DNA from: CAXSEF01 sp964236535
Lineage (GTDB): Bacteria; Pseudomonadota; Alphaproteobacteria; Acetobacterales; Acetobacteraceae
Direction of reading: 5' to 3'
DNA: 22,880 nt
NCBI GenBank assembly: GCA_964236535.1
Contig: CAXSEF010000051.1
Location: 1 to 22,880 of the forward strand
The position numbers and the translations under genes are program-made. The notes below the pieces were generated by a model, which worked only from the letters and a program-made list of their open reading frames with translations, was not told the origin of the DNA and ran no database searches. Below are positions 1-8,060 of this stretch, in pieces (the stretch's first letter is position 1; each line of letters starts with the position of its first letter).

Positions 1-306
1 GCCGCCACCCTGCCGCTTGGCGCCGCGGCGCCGGCCGCCGCGGCGCGTGCCCCGCCCGAGGTCGCCGCGTCCCACCCGGGCCCCATCCTGTGCGCGGCGC
101 TTGCCACCCGCGGGCTTCCCGTCGCGCGCGCCGCCGGCCTGCTCGGGCTGCCCCGCCAGCGCCTGCACGAGATCATCGCCGGGCAGCGGGCGCTGACCGC
201 CGACACCGCGCTGCGGCTCGAGGCCCTGCTCGGCGAACGGGCCGAGACCTGGATGGCCCGCCAGGCCCGCCACGAGATCGACGTCTGCCGCCGGGCTGCC
301 GGGTAG
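1..306 (+). CDS. HigA-family antitoxin-like HTH protein, 5' end outside the window
   Basis: The frame is open from base 1 to a TAG at 304-306 and has no plausible start codon, so this is the last ~101 residues of a longer protein. After an Ala/Pro-rich stretch it reads HPGPILCAAL, then a helix-turn-helix with LGLPRQRLHEIIAG, then DTALRLEALLGERAETWMARQA. That order (HPG, helix-turn-helix with pR-xRL-xEI-xG, DTALRL, xxW-xxxQ) is the HigA/VapI antitoxin signature of the Xre superfamily. Known family members bind and repress their own promoter and neutralise a HigB RNase. No HigB-like gene follows; it could lie upstream of the window. The long Ala/Pro N-terminal part is unusual for a ~100-residue family, so a HigA-like regulator without a toxin is also possible. 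Confidence 0.72.
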   Translation, partial: AATLPLGAAAPAAAARAPPEVAASHPGPILCAALATRGLPVARAAGLLGLPRQRLHEIIAGQRALTADTALRLEALLGERAETWMARQARHEIDVCRRAAG

Positions 307-400
307 GGCGCCGGCCGCGCCGGATCGCCCGACGCCCCGAGCCGGACCTGATCCCGCGCGCCGGCGGCGAGGTGGAACCGGGCAAGCAGGCGAGAGGCTC

Positions 401-1126
401 TCACTCCCGGCGGTAGGTCACCACCAGCACGTCGCGGTATGCCGGCAGCGCCGCGTCGACGGGCCGCACCGGCGTCACCCCGTGGTACACCCGCCCGTCG
501 TCCACCCAGGCCGCATCCAGCGGCGCCTCCAGGGTGAAGCCGCCGAGCCGGCGCCGCGCCAGGTCGTGGATCGTCGTCTCGCCGCTCGCGATGTTCTCGC
601 GGCGCACCAGCAGCACCAGCACCCAGTCCACCCCGTCGCGGTGCAGCCCCTCGGGCGTCGGCTGCCCGGACATCCCCGCCTGCGCCTCGATGCGGAACTG
701 GTGCAGCTCCACGTGCCAGGTCGCCGGCCGCACCGCCGGCTCGGTCAGCGCGTCGAACACCGCGGTGCAGCCGTGCAGGATCGCGCGCAGCGCCGGGTGC
801 TCGCCCACCACGTCCTCCACCGGCTCGAACCAGCGTGCCACGCCGCCGTTCAGCGCGTTGTAGTCCCGGCTCTGGTAGTGCGGCTGGTGCGGCTTGCGGC
901 GCAGGCCGGCGCCCGTGCGATCGCCGGACGCCGCGGCGAACGCGGCGTGCCGGCGCTTCCGGTAGCGGCCGCCGTCGGCCATGAAGGTGTCGAGCCCCAG
1001 CCGGTCCCAGCTGCGCGCGAACCCCTCCCAGTCGGTGAGGCCGGTCAGCGCCTCGCGCATCGCGGGCGCGCGGACCAGCGCGTAGCCGTCGCGGCCCAGC
1101 AGCTCGGCGATCTGCGACAGGTCCAT
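401..1126 (-). CDS. 2OG-Fe(II) dioxygenase family protein (PF10014-like)
   Basis: A 241-residue protein starting at the ATG of MDLSQIAELL, with a GGGGGA Shine-Dalgarno about 8 nt upstream. The open frame extends further 5' but that part is repeat-derived spacer. The family is known for non-haem iron/2-oxoglutarate hydroxylases such as the Bacillus L-isoleucine dioxygenase, which hydroxylate free amino acids. The facial triad is visible as H162-R-D164 (in LHRDGVDW) and H215 (in VYHGVTPV), with an Arg-rich C-terminus (YRDVLVVTYRR) suited to binding the 2-oxoglutarate carboxylate. Length matches the family (~230-260). It stands alone: the gene to its right on the same strand is a channel separated by a repeat-filled spacer, so context gives no substrate. 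Family confidence is high; substrate unknown. Confidence 0.85.
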   Translation of the reverse strand: MDLSQIAELLGRDGYALVRAPAMREALTGLTDWEGFARSWDRLGLDTFMADGGRYRKRRHAAFAAASGDRTGAGLRRKPHQPHYQSRDYNALNGGVARWFEPVEDVVGEHPALRAILHGCTAVFDALTEPAVRPATWHVELHQFRIEAQAGMSGQPTPEGLHRDGVDWVLVLLVRRENIASGETTIHDLARRRLGGFTLEAPLDAAWVDDGRVYHGVTPVRPVDAALPAYRDVLVVTYRRE

Positions 1127-1145
1127 GCGAACATCCCCCACAAGC

Positions 1146-1200
1146 AGGCCAGGCGAGGGCGCTGCCCCCGACCCGCCAGGGCGAGCCGCCCCGGACCGGC
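1146..1200 (+). repeat. Double-hairpin repeat, copy 1 (GC-rich variant)
   Basis: First hairpin is CGAGGGC-gct-GCCCCCG, the spacer is ACCCGCC, and the second hairpin is CCAGGGCG-agc-CGCCCCGG followed by GGACCGGC-like sequence. Arms carry one mismatch each. Same architecture as the other copies in the window. Confidence 0.65.
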
Positions 1201-1312
1201 ACCCTATCAGCCGGCGCACCCCCGACCGCCCCACAGGTGAAGCAAGGCTGGGGTGCGCCCGGACCTGCCGGAGGCCTGGTGTCGACCGGCCTTGGGGGTG
1301 GCGGTCACGCGA

Positions 1313-1390
1313 GCAAGGCCAGAGGCTCTGCCTCCGGACTCCGCCAAAGGCCTCGCCCTTGGAATCCATTTGCTCGAGGAAGGGGTTTCC
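1313..1390 (+). repeat. Double-hairpin repeat, copy 2
   Basis: GCAAGG lead, hairpin 1 CCAGAGGC-tct-GCCTCCGG, ACTCCG spacer, hairpin 2 CCAAAGGC-ctc-GCCCTTGG (one mismatch), then GAATCCATTTG. It faces copy 3 head to head across about 80 bp. Confidence 0.8.
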
Positions 1391-1460
1391 GGAGCGCGGA
1401 GGCCTTGCTGCGCTTCCAGGTCACTGCCTGGGGTCGCTGGCATGAGGCCTCGGGAGTTCC

Positions 1461-1529
1461 CTTGCTGAGCATAGGGATTCCAAAGGCTAGCCTTTGGCGG
1501 AGTCCAGAGGCAGAGCCTCTGGCCTTGCC
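1461..1529 (-). repeat. Double-hairpin repeat, copy 3, overlapping the channel gene 3' end
   Basis: Read on the minus strand: CCAGAGGC-tct-GCCTCTGG, then ACTCCG, then the perfect hairpin CCAAAGGC-ta-GCCTTTGG, then GGAATCC. The channel gene's TAG stop lies at the tip of hairpin 2, so the last residues of that protein are repeat-encoded. Confidence 0.85.
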
Positions 1530-4500
1530 TGGCCCTGGTCGTCGCCTGGCGTCCGCAGCACCGTCTGCACCGGGTGCGGCACCTCGATTCCCTCCGCGGC
1601 GAAGCGTTGTTTCACCCGGCGGTTGATCTCGCGCTGCACCGGCCAGCGCCCGTCGACGGTGGTTTGCACCTGGCCTTTTATGGTGACCGAGTATTCGCCG
1701 AGCTGGTCGACCCCCCAGAGCGAGAAGTCGTCGAGGATCATCGGGGCGAACCTCGCGTCCCTGCGCATGGCGGCGACGATCTCGGCCAGGATGGCGCCGA
1801 CGCGGTCGGTGTCCTCGGCGTAGCCCACGGCGACGCCGACCGCGGCGTTGGCGTAGTCGCGGTTGGCGTTGTTGACCGTGGTGACCGAGGAGAACGGGAT
1901 GATGTGCATCGAGCCGTCGCCGGCGCGCAGCCGCAGGGTGCGGATCGACAGCGTCTCGACCGTGCCGGAGAGCCCGGCGACCGTCACCGCGTCGCCGACC
2001 TGCATCGCGTTCTCGAGCAGCAGGAAGATGCCGGTGATGAAGTCCTGCACCAGCTTCTGCGAGCCGAAGCCGAGGGCCACGCCGACGATGCCGGCGCCGG
2101 CCAGCAGCGGCGCGATGTTCACCCCGATCTCGCTCAGCACCGTCATGCCGAGGACGAGCACGATCACCACGAGAAGCGCGGTGCGCATCAGCGGCGTGAG
2201 CGTGCGCAGGCGTGCGGCGCGCACCGCCTGGGCGTCGAGTGCCAGGCGTTCGAGCTGGCGGTCGATCCCGGTGTTCACGCCCTCCCAGGCGGCGATCGCC
2301 AGCATCGCGGCGAGGGTGACGGTGAGGGTCGCCGAGGTGATGCGGCTGCCGAGCGGGTCGCGCCAGAAGAACGCGAGCGAGCCGATGCCCCACGCCTGCA
2401 GCATCGCCACGCCGGTCAGCACCACCAGCAGCGTGGTCAGCGCGAACCGTGCTGCGGGGTAGTAGCGGGTCGTGCGCGCCTGCAGCCCGGGGTAGCGCGC
2501 CTCGGCTTCCGGGCTGACCCGGATCGCCCGGTCGAGCCCGCCCAGCAGCACGATCGCCAGCAGCCGGCTGCCGATCGAGACCGCGCAGGTGACCAGGAAG
2601 AAGTGCACGACCCGGCCGAAGCCGTTCTCGATCTGGCTGGCCCAGACCGCCCACAGCGCCATGATGTAGAAGATGGCGATCCAGTGCCACACCGCGGCCA
2701 GCCGGTTCAGCGCCCGCGCGCGGGCGCCGGTCGCGCCGCGCCGCGCGTGCAGCCGGGCGGCCACCGGGCGGCGCAGCTGCAGCACGATCACCACCAGCGC
2801 CAGGTGGTCGACCAGCGCCACCAGCTTGAGCAGCGCCTCGTGCGCCGCGGTGGTGAGCCCGAACAGCATCCCGGTCTCGACGGTCGCCCAGCCGAGCGCG
2901 GCCACCAGCACCAGCAGCCGCGCCCAGCCGACCATGTAGGCGGCGGCGCGGTCGGTGACGTGGACCAGCCGCAGCCGCCGCTGGTCGGGCGAGAGCAGGG
3001 TGCGCAGCACGCACAGCAGCACCCGGATGAACAGGTAGGCCTGCATGTAGGCGAGGATCGAGGCGCGGGTGTTGGCGCTGTGCACCAGCGACGTGCCCAG
3101 CAGCAGGTTGGCGGTCAGCAGGAAGGCGCCGAGCGGCAGCAGCTCCAGCACCAGCCGCATCAGCACGAACGGCAGCCGCCGCAGCAGGCGCAGCGTGCGG
3201 TGCCGCCGGCGCCGCATCGATTCCGGCGACGCCGACGCGGCCGGCATTGCCGGGGAGGGTGTCGCCGGGTCGGGTGTTGCCGGGGCAAGGGGCGGCCAGG
3301 CCGGGCCCGCGCCTGCGGCCGGTGTGCCGGGTCGTGCGGACGCCCGCGCGCCGGGGGCCGCGTCGCGCGGCGTCGCCTCGGGCGGGCGCGACAGCTGCTC
3401 CGAGACGCTCGGCGGCAGGTCTGGCGGCGGCAGGTCTGGCGGCGGCGGGTCTGGCGGCGGCGGGCCGGCGGCGGCCATGGTTCCGGCCGCGCCCGCCGGT
3501 TCGGCCGGCGCCTGCGGCGGCGGGCCGGGGGGCAGGTCGAGCGCCGACGTCGCGAGCCCGGCCTCGACCGCGCGGTCGGGGTCGCTTGAGGCGGGGTCCT
3601 CGTCCGGCTCGCCCGAGCCCTCCGGCGCGAGCAGCGCCAGGCGCCGCACCGGGCCCTGCAGCGCCCGCCAGGCGGCGTAGTCCATGCCCAGCCCGGCGCC
3701 GAACACCACCGCGAGCTTCCAGGCCGCGTCCAGCACCCGGGCCCGCGAGTCCGGGTCGCCGAGCGTGCGCTCGATCCACGCCCAGAGCAGCGGGACGTCG
3801 GCCATCGTGTGCCCCGCCTGGGCGATCTGGCCGGAGAGGCTGGTGAACCAGTTGCCCCCCTTGCTGATCAGCTGCGCCCCCAGGCTGTCCGGCGCGAGCT
3901 TGGGCACCGCCGGCGCCGCCGCTGGCGGGGCCGCAGCCGGTGCGGCCCGTGCGACCGTGGGCGCCGCCGCCGCCACGGGTGCCCGCCCGGATGCCGCCGG
4001 CAGCACCGCGGGCGCCCGTGGCGGCGGCGCCCGCGTCGGGGTCGCAGGGGCTGCGGGCTCCGGCGGGCCGTCCGTCGCTCCTGCCGCGGGTTCCGCCGCC
4101 GCCAGGGCCTGCAGCGCCTGCGCGAACCGCGCCCTGCGCCCTGGATCGCCGAGCACGCCGAGCATGTCGCGCGCCTGTGCCGGGGTGAGCGCGAGCGTCG
4201 CCTCCCGGGGCGGCCCGCCCGTCGCCGGCGCCGCCTCGCCCTGGGCGATGCCATCCTGGGCCATGTTCTCCTGGGCCNNNNNNNNNNNNNNNNNNNNNNN
4301 NNNNNNNNNNNNNNNNNNNNNNNNNNNNNNNNNNNNNNNNNNNNNNNNNNNNNNNNNNNNNNNNNNNNNNNNNNNNNCGCCGGCGCCGCCTCGCCCTGGG
4401 CGATGCCATCCTGGGCCATGTTCTCCTGGGCCATGTTCCCATCGGGCCCGTTGCCCTGGGTTCCGTTGCCCTGGGTTCCGTTGCCCTGGGCCGGGGCCGG

Positions 4501-4563
4501 GTTCGCCAGCCCGACCAGCAGCGTCCCGCCCAGCGCCGCCCGCAGCACCGCCGCCCGCAGCAC
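1487..4563 (-). CDS. Large MscS-family mechanosensitive ion channel precursor, interrupted by an assembly gap
   Basis: Small-conductance-type channels gate on membrane tension and release solutes on osmotic downshock. The C-terminal third has the MscS pore helix and beta domain: LLAGAGIVGVALGFGSQKLV, then DFITGIFLLLEN, GDAVTVAGLSGTVE and FSSVTTVNN; the style is nearest to E. coli YbiO. Before it lie about ten hydrophobic segments, and before those a long Ala/Pro-rich periplasmic region. A GTG at 4563 has GGGGAA five nt upstream and gives a signal peptide ending APA at residue 25; an ATG at 4635 is the alternative. The 100-N gap splits the gene into two frames, but both edges carry the same 55 bp. 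Removing one copy and the Ns (155 bases) restores one frame of 973 codons. The C-terminal tail ARPEALPLDSAKG is encoded by a dispersed repeat. Confidence 0.85.
3408..3466 (-). repeat. 15-bp tandem repeat encoding PPPDL-type units
   Basis: About four degenerate copies of a 15-bp unit (plus strand GGCGGCAGGTCTGGC) lie inside the channel gene and encode PPPPD, PPPPD, PPPDL, PPPDL in its proline-rich linker before the membrane segments. Copy number may vary between strains. Confidence 0.75.
4223..4432. other. 100-N scaffold gap with identical 55-bp flanks
   Basis: Ns occupy 4278-4377. The 55 bases before them (4223-4277) are identical to the 55 bases after them (4378-4432). Both copies translate on the minus strand to AQENMAQDGIAQGEAAPA. 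An exact 55-base overlap of contig ends is what a de Bruijn assembler with k=55 leaves; the true sequence is probably one copy with no gap. Confidence 0.9.
4450..4492 (-). repeat. 15-bp tandem repeat encoding QGNGT pentapeptides
   Basis: Nearly three copies of GTTGCCCTGGGTTCC (plus strand) encode QGNGT on the minus strand, just after the predicted signal peptide of the channel. The five-residue period continues degenerately toward the gap (DGNMA, QENMA, QDGIA, QGEAA). Confidence 0.8.
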
Positions 4564-4680
4564 CAGCGTTCCCCGTGGCGCCGGGTGGCGGGCGCGCGAG
4601 GGCGGGTGGGGTGTCGGCACGCCGTGGTTCTGCATCACGCCCGCGAACCACGCCGCTTCCGGCGCTGTCAACACTCGCCG

Positions 4681-4709
4681 TGGCGGCCCGTCGTCGGGAC
4701 GGGCCGCCA
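4681..4709. promoter_or_regulatory. 12-bp perfect inverted repeat between divergent genes
   Basis: Arms TGGCGGCCCGTC and GACGGGCCGCCA surround a 5-nt loop, between the channel gene (-) and the HIG1-like gene (+). TCGGGACGGGCCG from the right arm recurs at 4720-4732. It could be an operator or an RNA hairpin in the 5' leader of the plus-strand transcript; the sequence does not decide. Confidence 0.45.
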
Positions 4710-4781
4710 GGAGGAGAGGTCGGGACGGGCCGGCAGGGGGGCCGGGGTGCACAAACCGGCGCGGGCCTCCATGTCCGCGGT

Positions 4782-4973
4782 ATGCAGACCGTGCTGACCG
4801 TCCTGGTGGTGCTGGCGCTGGCGAGCGTGGTGGCGGTGCTCGCCGCCGGGCTGGTCGGGCTGGCGCGCGGCATGGACCCGCACCGCTCCAACAGGCTGAT
4901 GCAGTGGCGCGTCGGTCTGCAGGGCGCGGCGCTGCTGCTGTTCCTGCTGCTCATCACCCTGCTGCGGCACTAA
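4782..4973 (+). CDS. Small two-TM protein, HIG1-domain-like ('twin transmembrane')
   Basis: A 63-residue protein. An N-terminal hydrophobic helix (about 3-27) is followed by a loop with RGMDPHRSNRLMQWRV and a second helix (about 45-61). The loop with SN-xxMxxRVxxQ is characteristic of the HIG1 (hypoxia-induced gene 1) domain, which in mitochondria and alphaproteobacteria is associated with cytochrome oxidase assembly or modulation. The ATG at 4782 is chosen because it begins just before the first helix; an ATG 11 nt upstream is in another frame, and the Shine-Dalgarno is weak. It precedes etfB by 172 bp on the same strand. In many alphaproteobacteria a gene of this type lies next to etfBA, often with a cobalamin adenosyltransferase that is absent here. 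Its role is inferred only from family. Confidence 0.8.
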   Translation: MQTVLTVLVVLALASVVAVLAAGLVGLARGMDPHRSNRLMQWRVGLQGAALLLFLLLITLLRH

Positions 4974-5145
4974 CCGGCGCCCGGCCGGACCACCCGCCCG
5001 CGGCCGTGCCGGGTTTGACTTCGCCCACGCCGCGCCGCACCTTTCGCCGCATCGCCCGATGACCGGCGCGCCTGCGTGTTGGTGACGCGGTTCCCGCCAG
5101 CATCGGCCGCAGGGCCGCAGACCGACCCGGAAGAACGCATCCCCG

Positions 5146-5895
5146 ATGAAGCTCCTCGTCCCCGTCAAGCGGGTGATCGACTACAACGTGAAGGTCCGCG
5201 TGCGCGCGGACGGCTCCGGCGTCGAGACCGCGGGTGTCAAGATGTCGATGAACCCGTTCGACGAGATCGCCGTCGAGGAGGCGGTGCGGCTCAAGGAGCG
5301 CGGCGCGGCTACCGAGATCGTCGTGGTGTCGATCGGCGCCGCCGCCTGCGCCGACACCCTGCGCACCGCGATGGCGATGGGCGCCGACCGCGCCATCCTG
5401 GTGCAGACCGAGGCGGCGCCCGAGCCGCTCGCGGTTGCCAAGATGCTGCGCGTGCTGGTGCGGCGCGAGCAGCCCGGCCTGGTGCTGATGGGCAAGCAGG
5501 CGATCGACGACGACATGAACGCGACCGGGCAGATGCTCGCGGCCCTGCTCGACTGGCCGCAGGGCACCTTCGCCAGCCGCATCGCGATGGAGGACGGCGA
5601 GCTGCTCGTCACCCGCGAGGTCGACGGCGGGCTGGAGACGCTGGCGCTGCGCCTGCCGGCGATCGTGACCGCCGACCTGCGCCTCAACGAGCCGCGCTAT
5701 GCCACGCTGCCCAGCATCATGCGGGCGAGGAAGAAGCCGATCGAGACGCTGACCCCGGCGGCGCTCGGCGTGGACCCGGCGCCGCGCCTGACCACGCTGC
5801 GGGTCGACGAGCCGCCGACCCGCAAGGCCGGCCGCAAGGTGGCCTCGGTCGCCGAGCTGGTCCGGCTGCTGCGCCACGAAGCGAAGGTGATCTGA
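5146..5895 (+). CDS. etfB: Electron transfer flavoprotein subunit beta
   Basis: A 249-residue protein of the usual length. It begins MKLLVPVKRVIDYNVKVRV and contains the family core NPFDEIAVEEAVRLKE. The region LNEPRYATLPSIMRARKKPI is the conserved stretch that includes the recognition loop by which ETF docks onto acyl-CoA dehydrogenases. The beta subunit binds AMP and, with EtfA, carries electrons from several matrix-type dehydrogenases to ETF:ubiquinone oxidoreductase. ATG at 5146 is the family start, with GGAAG about 12 nt upstream. Its TGA overlaps the etfA ATG by one base, which implies translational coupling and 1:1 production. Confidence 0.97.
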   Translation: MKLLVPVKRVIDYNVKVRVRADGSGVETAGVKMSMNPFDEIAVEEAVRLKERGAATEIVVVSIGAAACADTLRTAMAMGADRAILVQTEAAPEPLAVAKMLRVLVRREQPGLVLMGKQAIDDDMNATGQMLAALLDWPQGTFASRIAMEDGELLVTREVDGGLETLALRLPAIVTADLRLNEPRYATLPSIMRARKKPIETLTPAALGVDPAPRLTTLRVDEPPTRKAGRKVASVAELVRLLRHEAKVI

Positions 5896-6836
5896 TGCCC
5901 GTCCTGGTCCTGCTCGAGCACGATGCCGGCGGCATCAAGCAGCCGTCGCGCTCGGCGATCACCGCCGCGGCGCGGATCGGCGCGGTGCACGCGCTGGTCG
6001 CCAGCGACGCGGCCGGCCCCGCCGCGGCGGCGGCCGCGCGCCTGCCCGGCGTCGCCCGGGTGCTGGTGGCCGATGATCCTGCCTATGCGCACCCGCTCGC
6101 CGAGCCGCTGGCCGCCCTGCTGGTGGCGCTGGCGCCGGGCTACACCCACCTGCTCGCCGCCTCGACCGCGCTCGGCAAGAACGTGATGCCGCGGCTCGCG
6201 GCGCTGCTCGACGTGCAGCCGATCAGCGACGTCTGCGGCGTGGAGGACGCCGACACCTTCGTGCGCCCGATCTACGCCGGCAACGCGCTCGCCACCGTGC
6301 GCTCCGCCGATGCCACCAAGGTGCTGACGGTGCGCGCGGCGAGCTTCGACCCGGTGGCCAGCAGCGGCGGCGCGGCGGACATCGTGGCCGCGCCGGCGGA
6401 CCAGATGGCGGGCGCCGGGGGCAGCCGCTTCGTCTCGGCCGAGCTGTCGCGCAGCGAGCGCCCCGAGCTGGGCGCCGCGCGGGTCGTGGTCTCCGGCGGG
6501 CGCGGCCTCGGCTCGGGCGAGAGCTTCGCGCTGCTGGAGCCGATCGCCGACCAGCTCGGCGCGGCGATGGGCGCCTCGCGCGCCGCGGTCGACGCCGGCT
6601 ACGTGCCCAACGACTTCCAGGTCGGCCAGACCGGCAAGATCGTGGCGCCGGAGCTGTACATCGCGGTCGGCATCTCCGGGGCGATCCAGCACCTTGCCGG
6701 CATGAAGGACAGCCGGATCATCGTCGCGATCAACAAGGACGCCGACGCGCCGATCTTCCAGGTCGCCGACTACGGGCTCGTCGCCGACCTGTTCACCGCG
6801 CTGCCGGAGCTGCAGGCCGAGCTCGCCCGCCCATGA
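5895..6836 (+). CDS. etfA: Electron transfer flavoprotein subunit alpha
   Basis: A 313-residue protein. The N-terminal half is the ETF fold shared with EtfB (MPVLVLLEHDAGGIKQPS). The C-terminal half holds the FAD site: GGRGLGSGESF, AGYVPNDFQVGQTGKIVAPE, LYIAVGISGAIQHLAGM and IIVAINKDADAPIF, the last two forming the classical EtfA signature. It supplies FAD for electron transfer from acyl-CoA dehydrogenases. The ATG overlaps the etfB stop (TGATG), so the start is firm. It ends in a cluster of ATGAGC repeats leading into the next gene, whose product also belongs to beta-oxidation, so the three genes are probably one operon. Confidence 0.97.
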   Translation: MPVLVLLEHDAGGIKQPSRSAITAAARIGAVHALVASDAAGPAAAAAARLPGVARVLVADDPAYAHPLAEPLAALLVALAPGYTHLLAASTALGKNVMPRLAALLDVQPISDVCGVEDADTFVRPIYAGNALATVRSADATKVLTVRAASFDPVASSGGAADIVAAPADQMAGAGGSRFVSAELSRSERPELGAARVVVSGGRGLGSGESFALLEPIADQLGAAMGASRAAVDAGYVPNDFQVGQTGKIVAPELYIAVGISGAIQHLAGMKDSRIIVAINKDADAPIFQVADYGLVADLFTALPELQAELARP

Positions 6837-6879
6837 GCGCGGGCCATGAGCGCCGGGCCATGAGTGGCGGGGCATGAGC
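6831..6879 (+). repeat. Tandem ATGAG(C/T)G units at the etfA-dehydrogenase junction
   Basis: Four units of 13-14 bp, each starting (C)CATGAG followed by GC-rich bases, give ATGs at 6833, 6846, 6860 and 6874. The first overlaps the etfA stop. Only the fourth is in the frame of the downstream dehydrogenase. Confidence 0.75.
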
Positions 6880-7011
6880 GGCGGCCCGGCAGCGCCCGTC
6901 GACGAGCGCCGGGCCGTGCGAGGCCGCCGTGGCGACGTCGCCGCGCCGGGCGATGCCGGCCGCGACCCGGGCCCCACGAACCCGGGCGGGACCGGCCCCG
7001 CTGGCGCGGCG

Positions 7012-7881
<870 letters not shown>

Positions 7882-7960
7882 AGCAACCGTGATGGACGCG
7901 GGCAAGCGGCCCTGCCCGTGACCCGTCAGGGGCCAAGCCGTTGAAGTCCTGTGCTTAACC

Positions 7961-8010
7961 AAAGGGGTCCGGGCCCAGGGCCCCGGCGGGTCGAGGGCGG
8001 CGCCCTCGCC
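7961..8010 (-). repeat. Double-hairpin repeat, copy 4 (GC-rich variant)
   Basis: Minus strand: CGAGGGC-gcc-GCCCTCG (perfect 7-bp stem), ACCCGCC spacer, a second GC-rich hairpin around GGGCCCTGGGCCC, then GGACCCCTTTG. It sits between the dehydrogenase and the hydrolase-fusion gene, opposite to their direction. Confidence 0.75.
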
Positions 8011-8060
8011 TTCCGTGCTTTCGAGGTGGTCAACCCCCCCGACCGTCCCAGTTTTCGAGA

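Larger units (their letters stand above)
1127..1486. other. Repeat-filled spacer without a gene
   Basis: This 360-bp spacer separates the dioxygenase start from the channel stop. It contains repeat copies at about 1146-1200 and 1313-1390 (plus orientation) and most of a third, minus-oriented copy from about 1461. Short open frames crossing it are made of repeat sequence and are not believable genes. Confidence 0.7.

Noticed and set aside
90..416. Plus-strand frame overlapping the HigA-like gene
   Set aside because: Arg/Pro-rich shadow; the overlapping frame ending at 306 has the HigA pattern.
1146..1529. CRISPR array or insertion sequence
   Set aside because: Repeats are irregularly spaced, in both orientations and dispersed over the whole window; no cas or transposase gene is present.
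1574..3589. Long plus-strand frame opposite the mechanosensitive channel
   Set aside because: Composition is an antisense shadow with no hydrophobic or family pattern.
4278..4377. Frameshift or pseudogenisation of the channel gene
   Set aside because: The frame change is fully accounted for by the N block plus the duplicated 55 bp; collapsing them restores one frame.
5010..5050. TTGACT as a -35 box for etfB
   Set aside because: No acceptable -10 element at normal spacing was found, so a promoter could not be supported.
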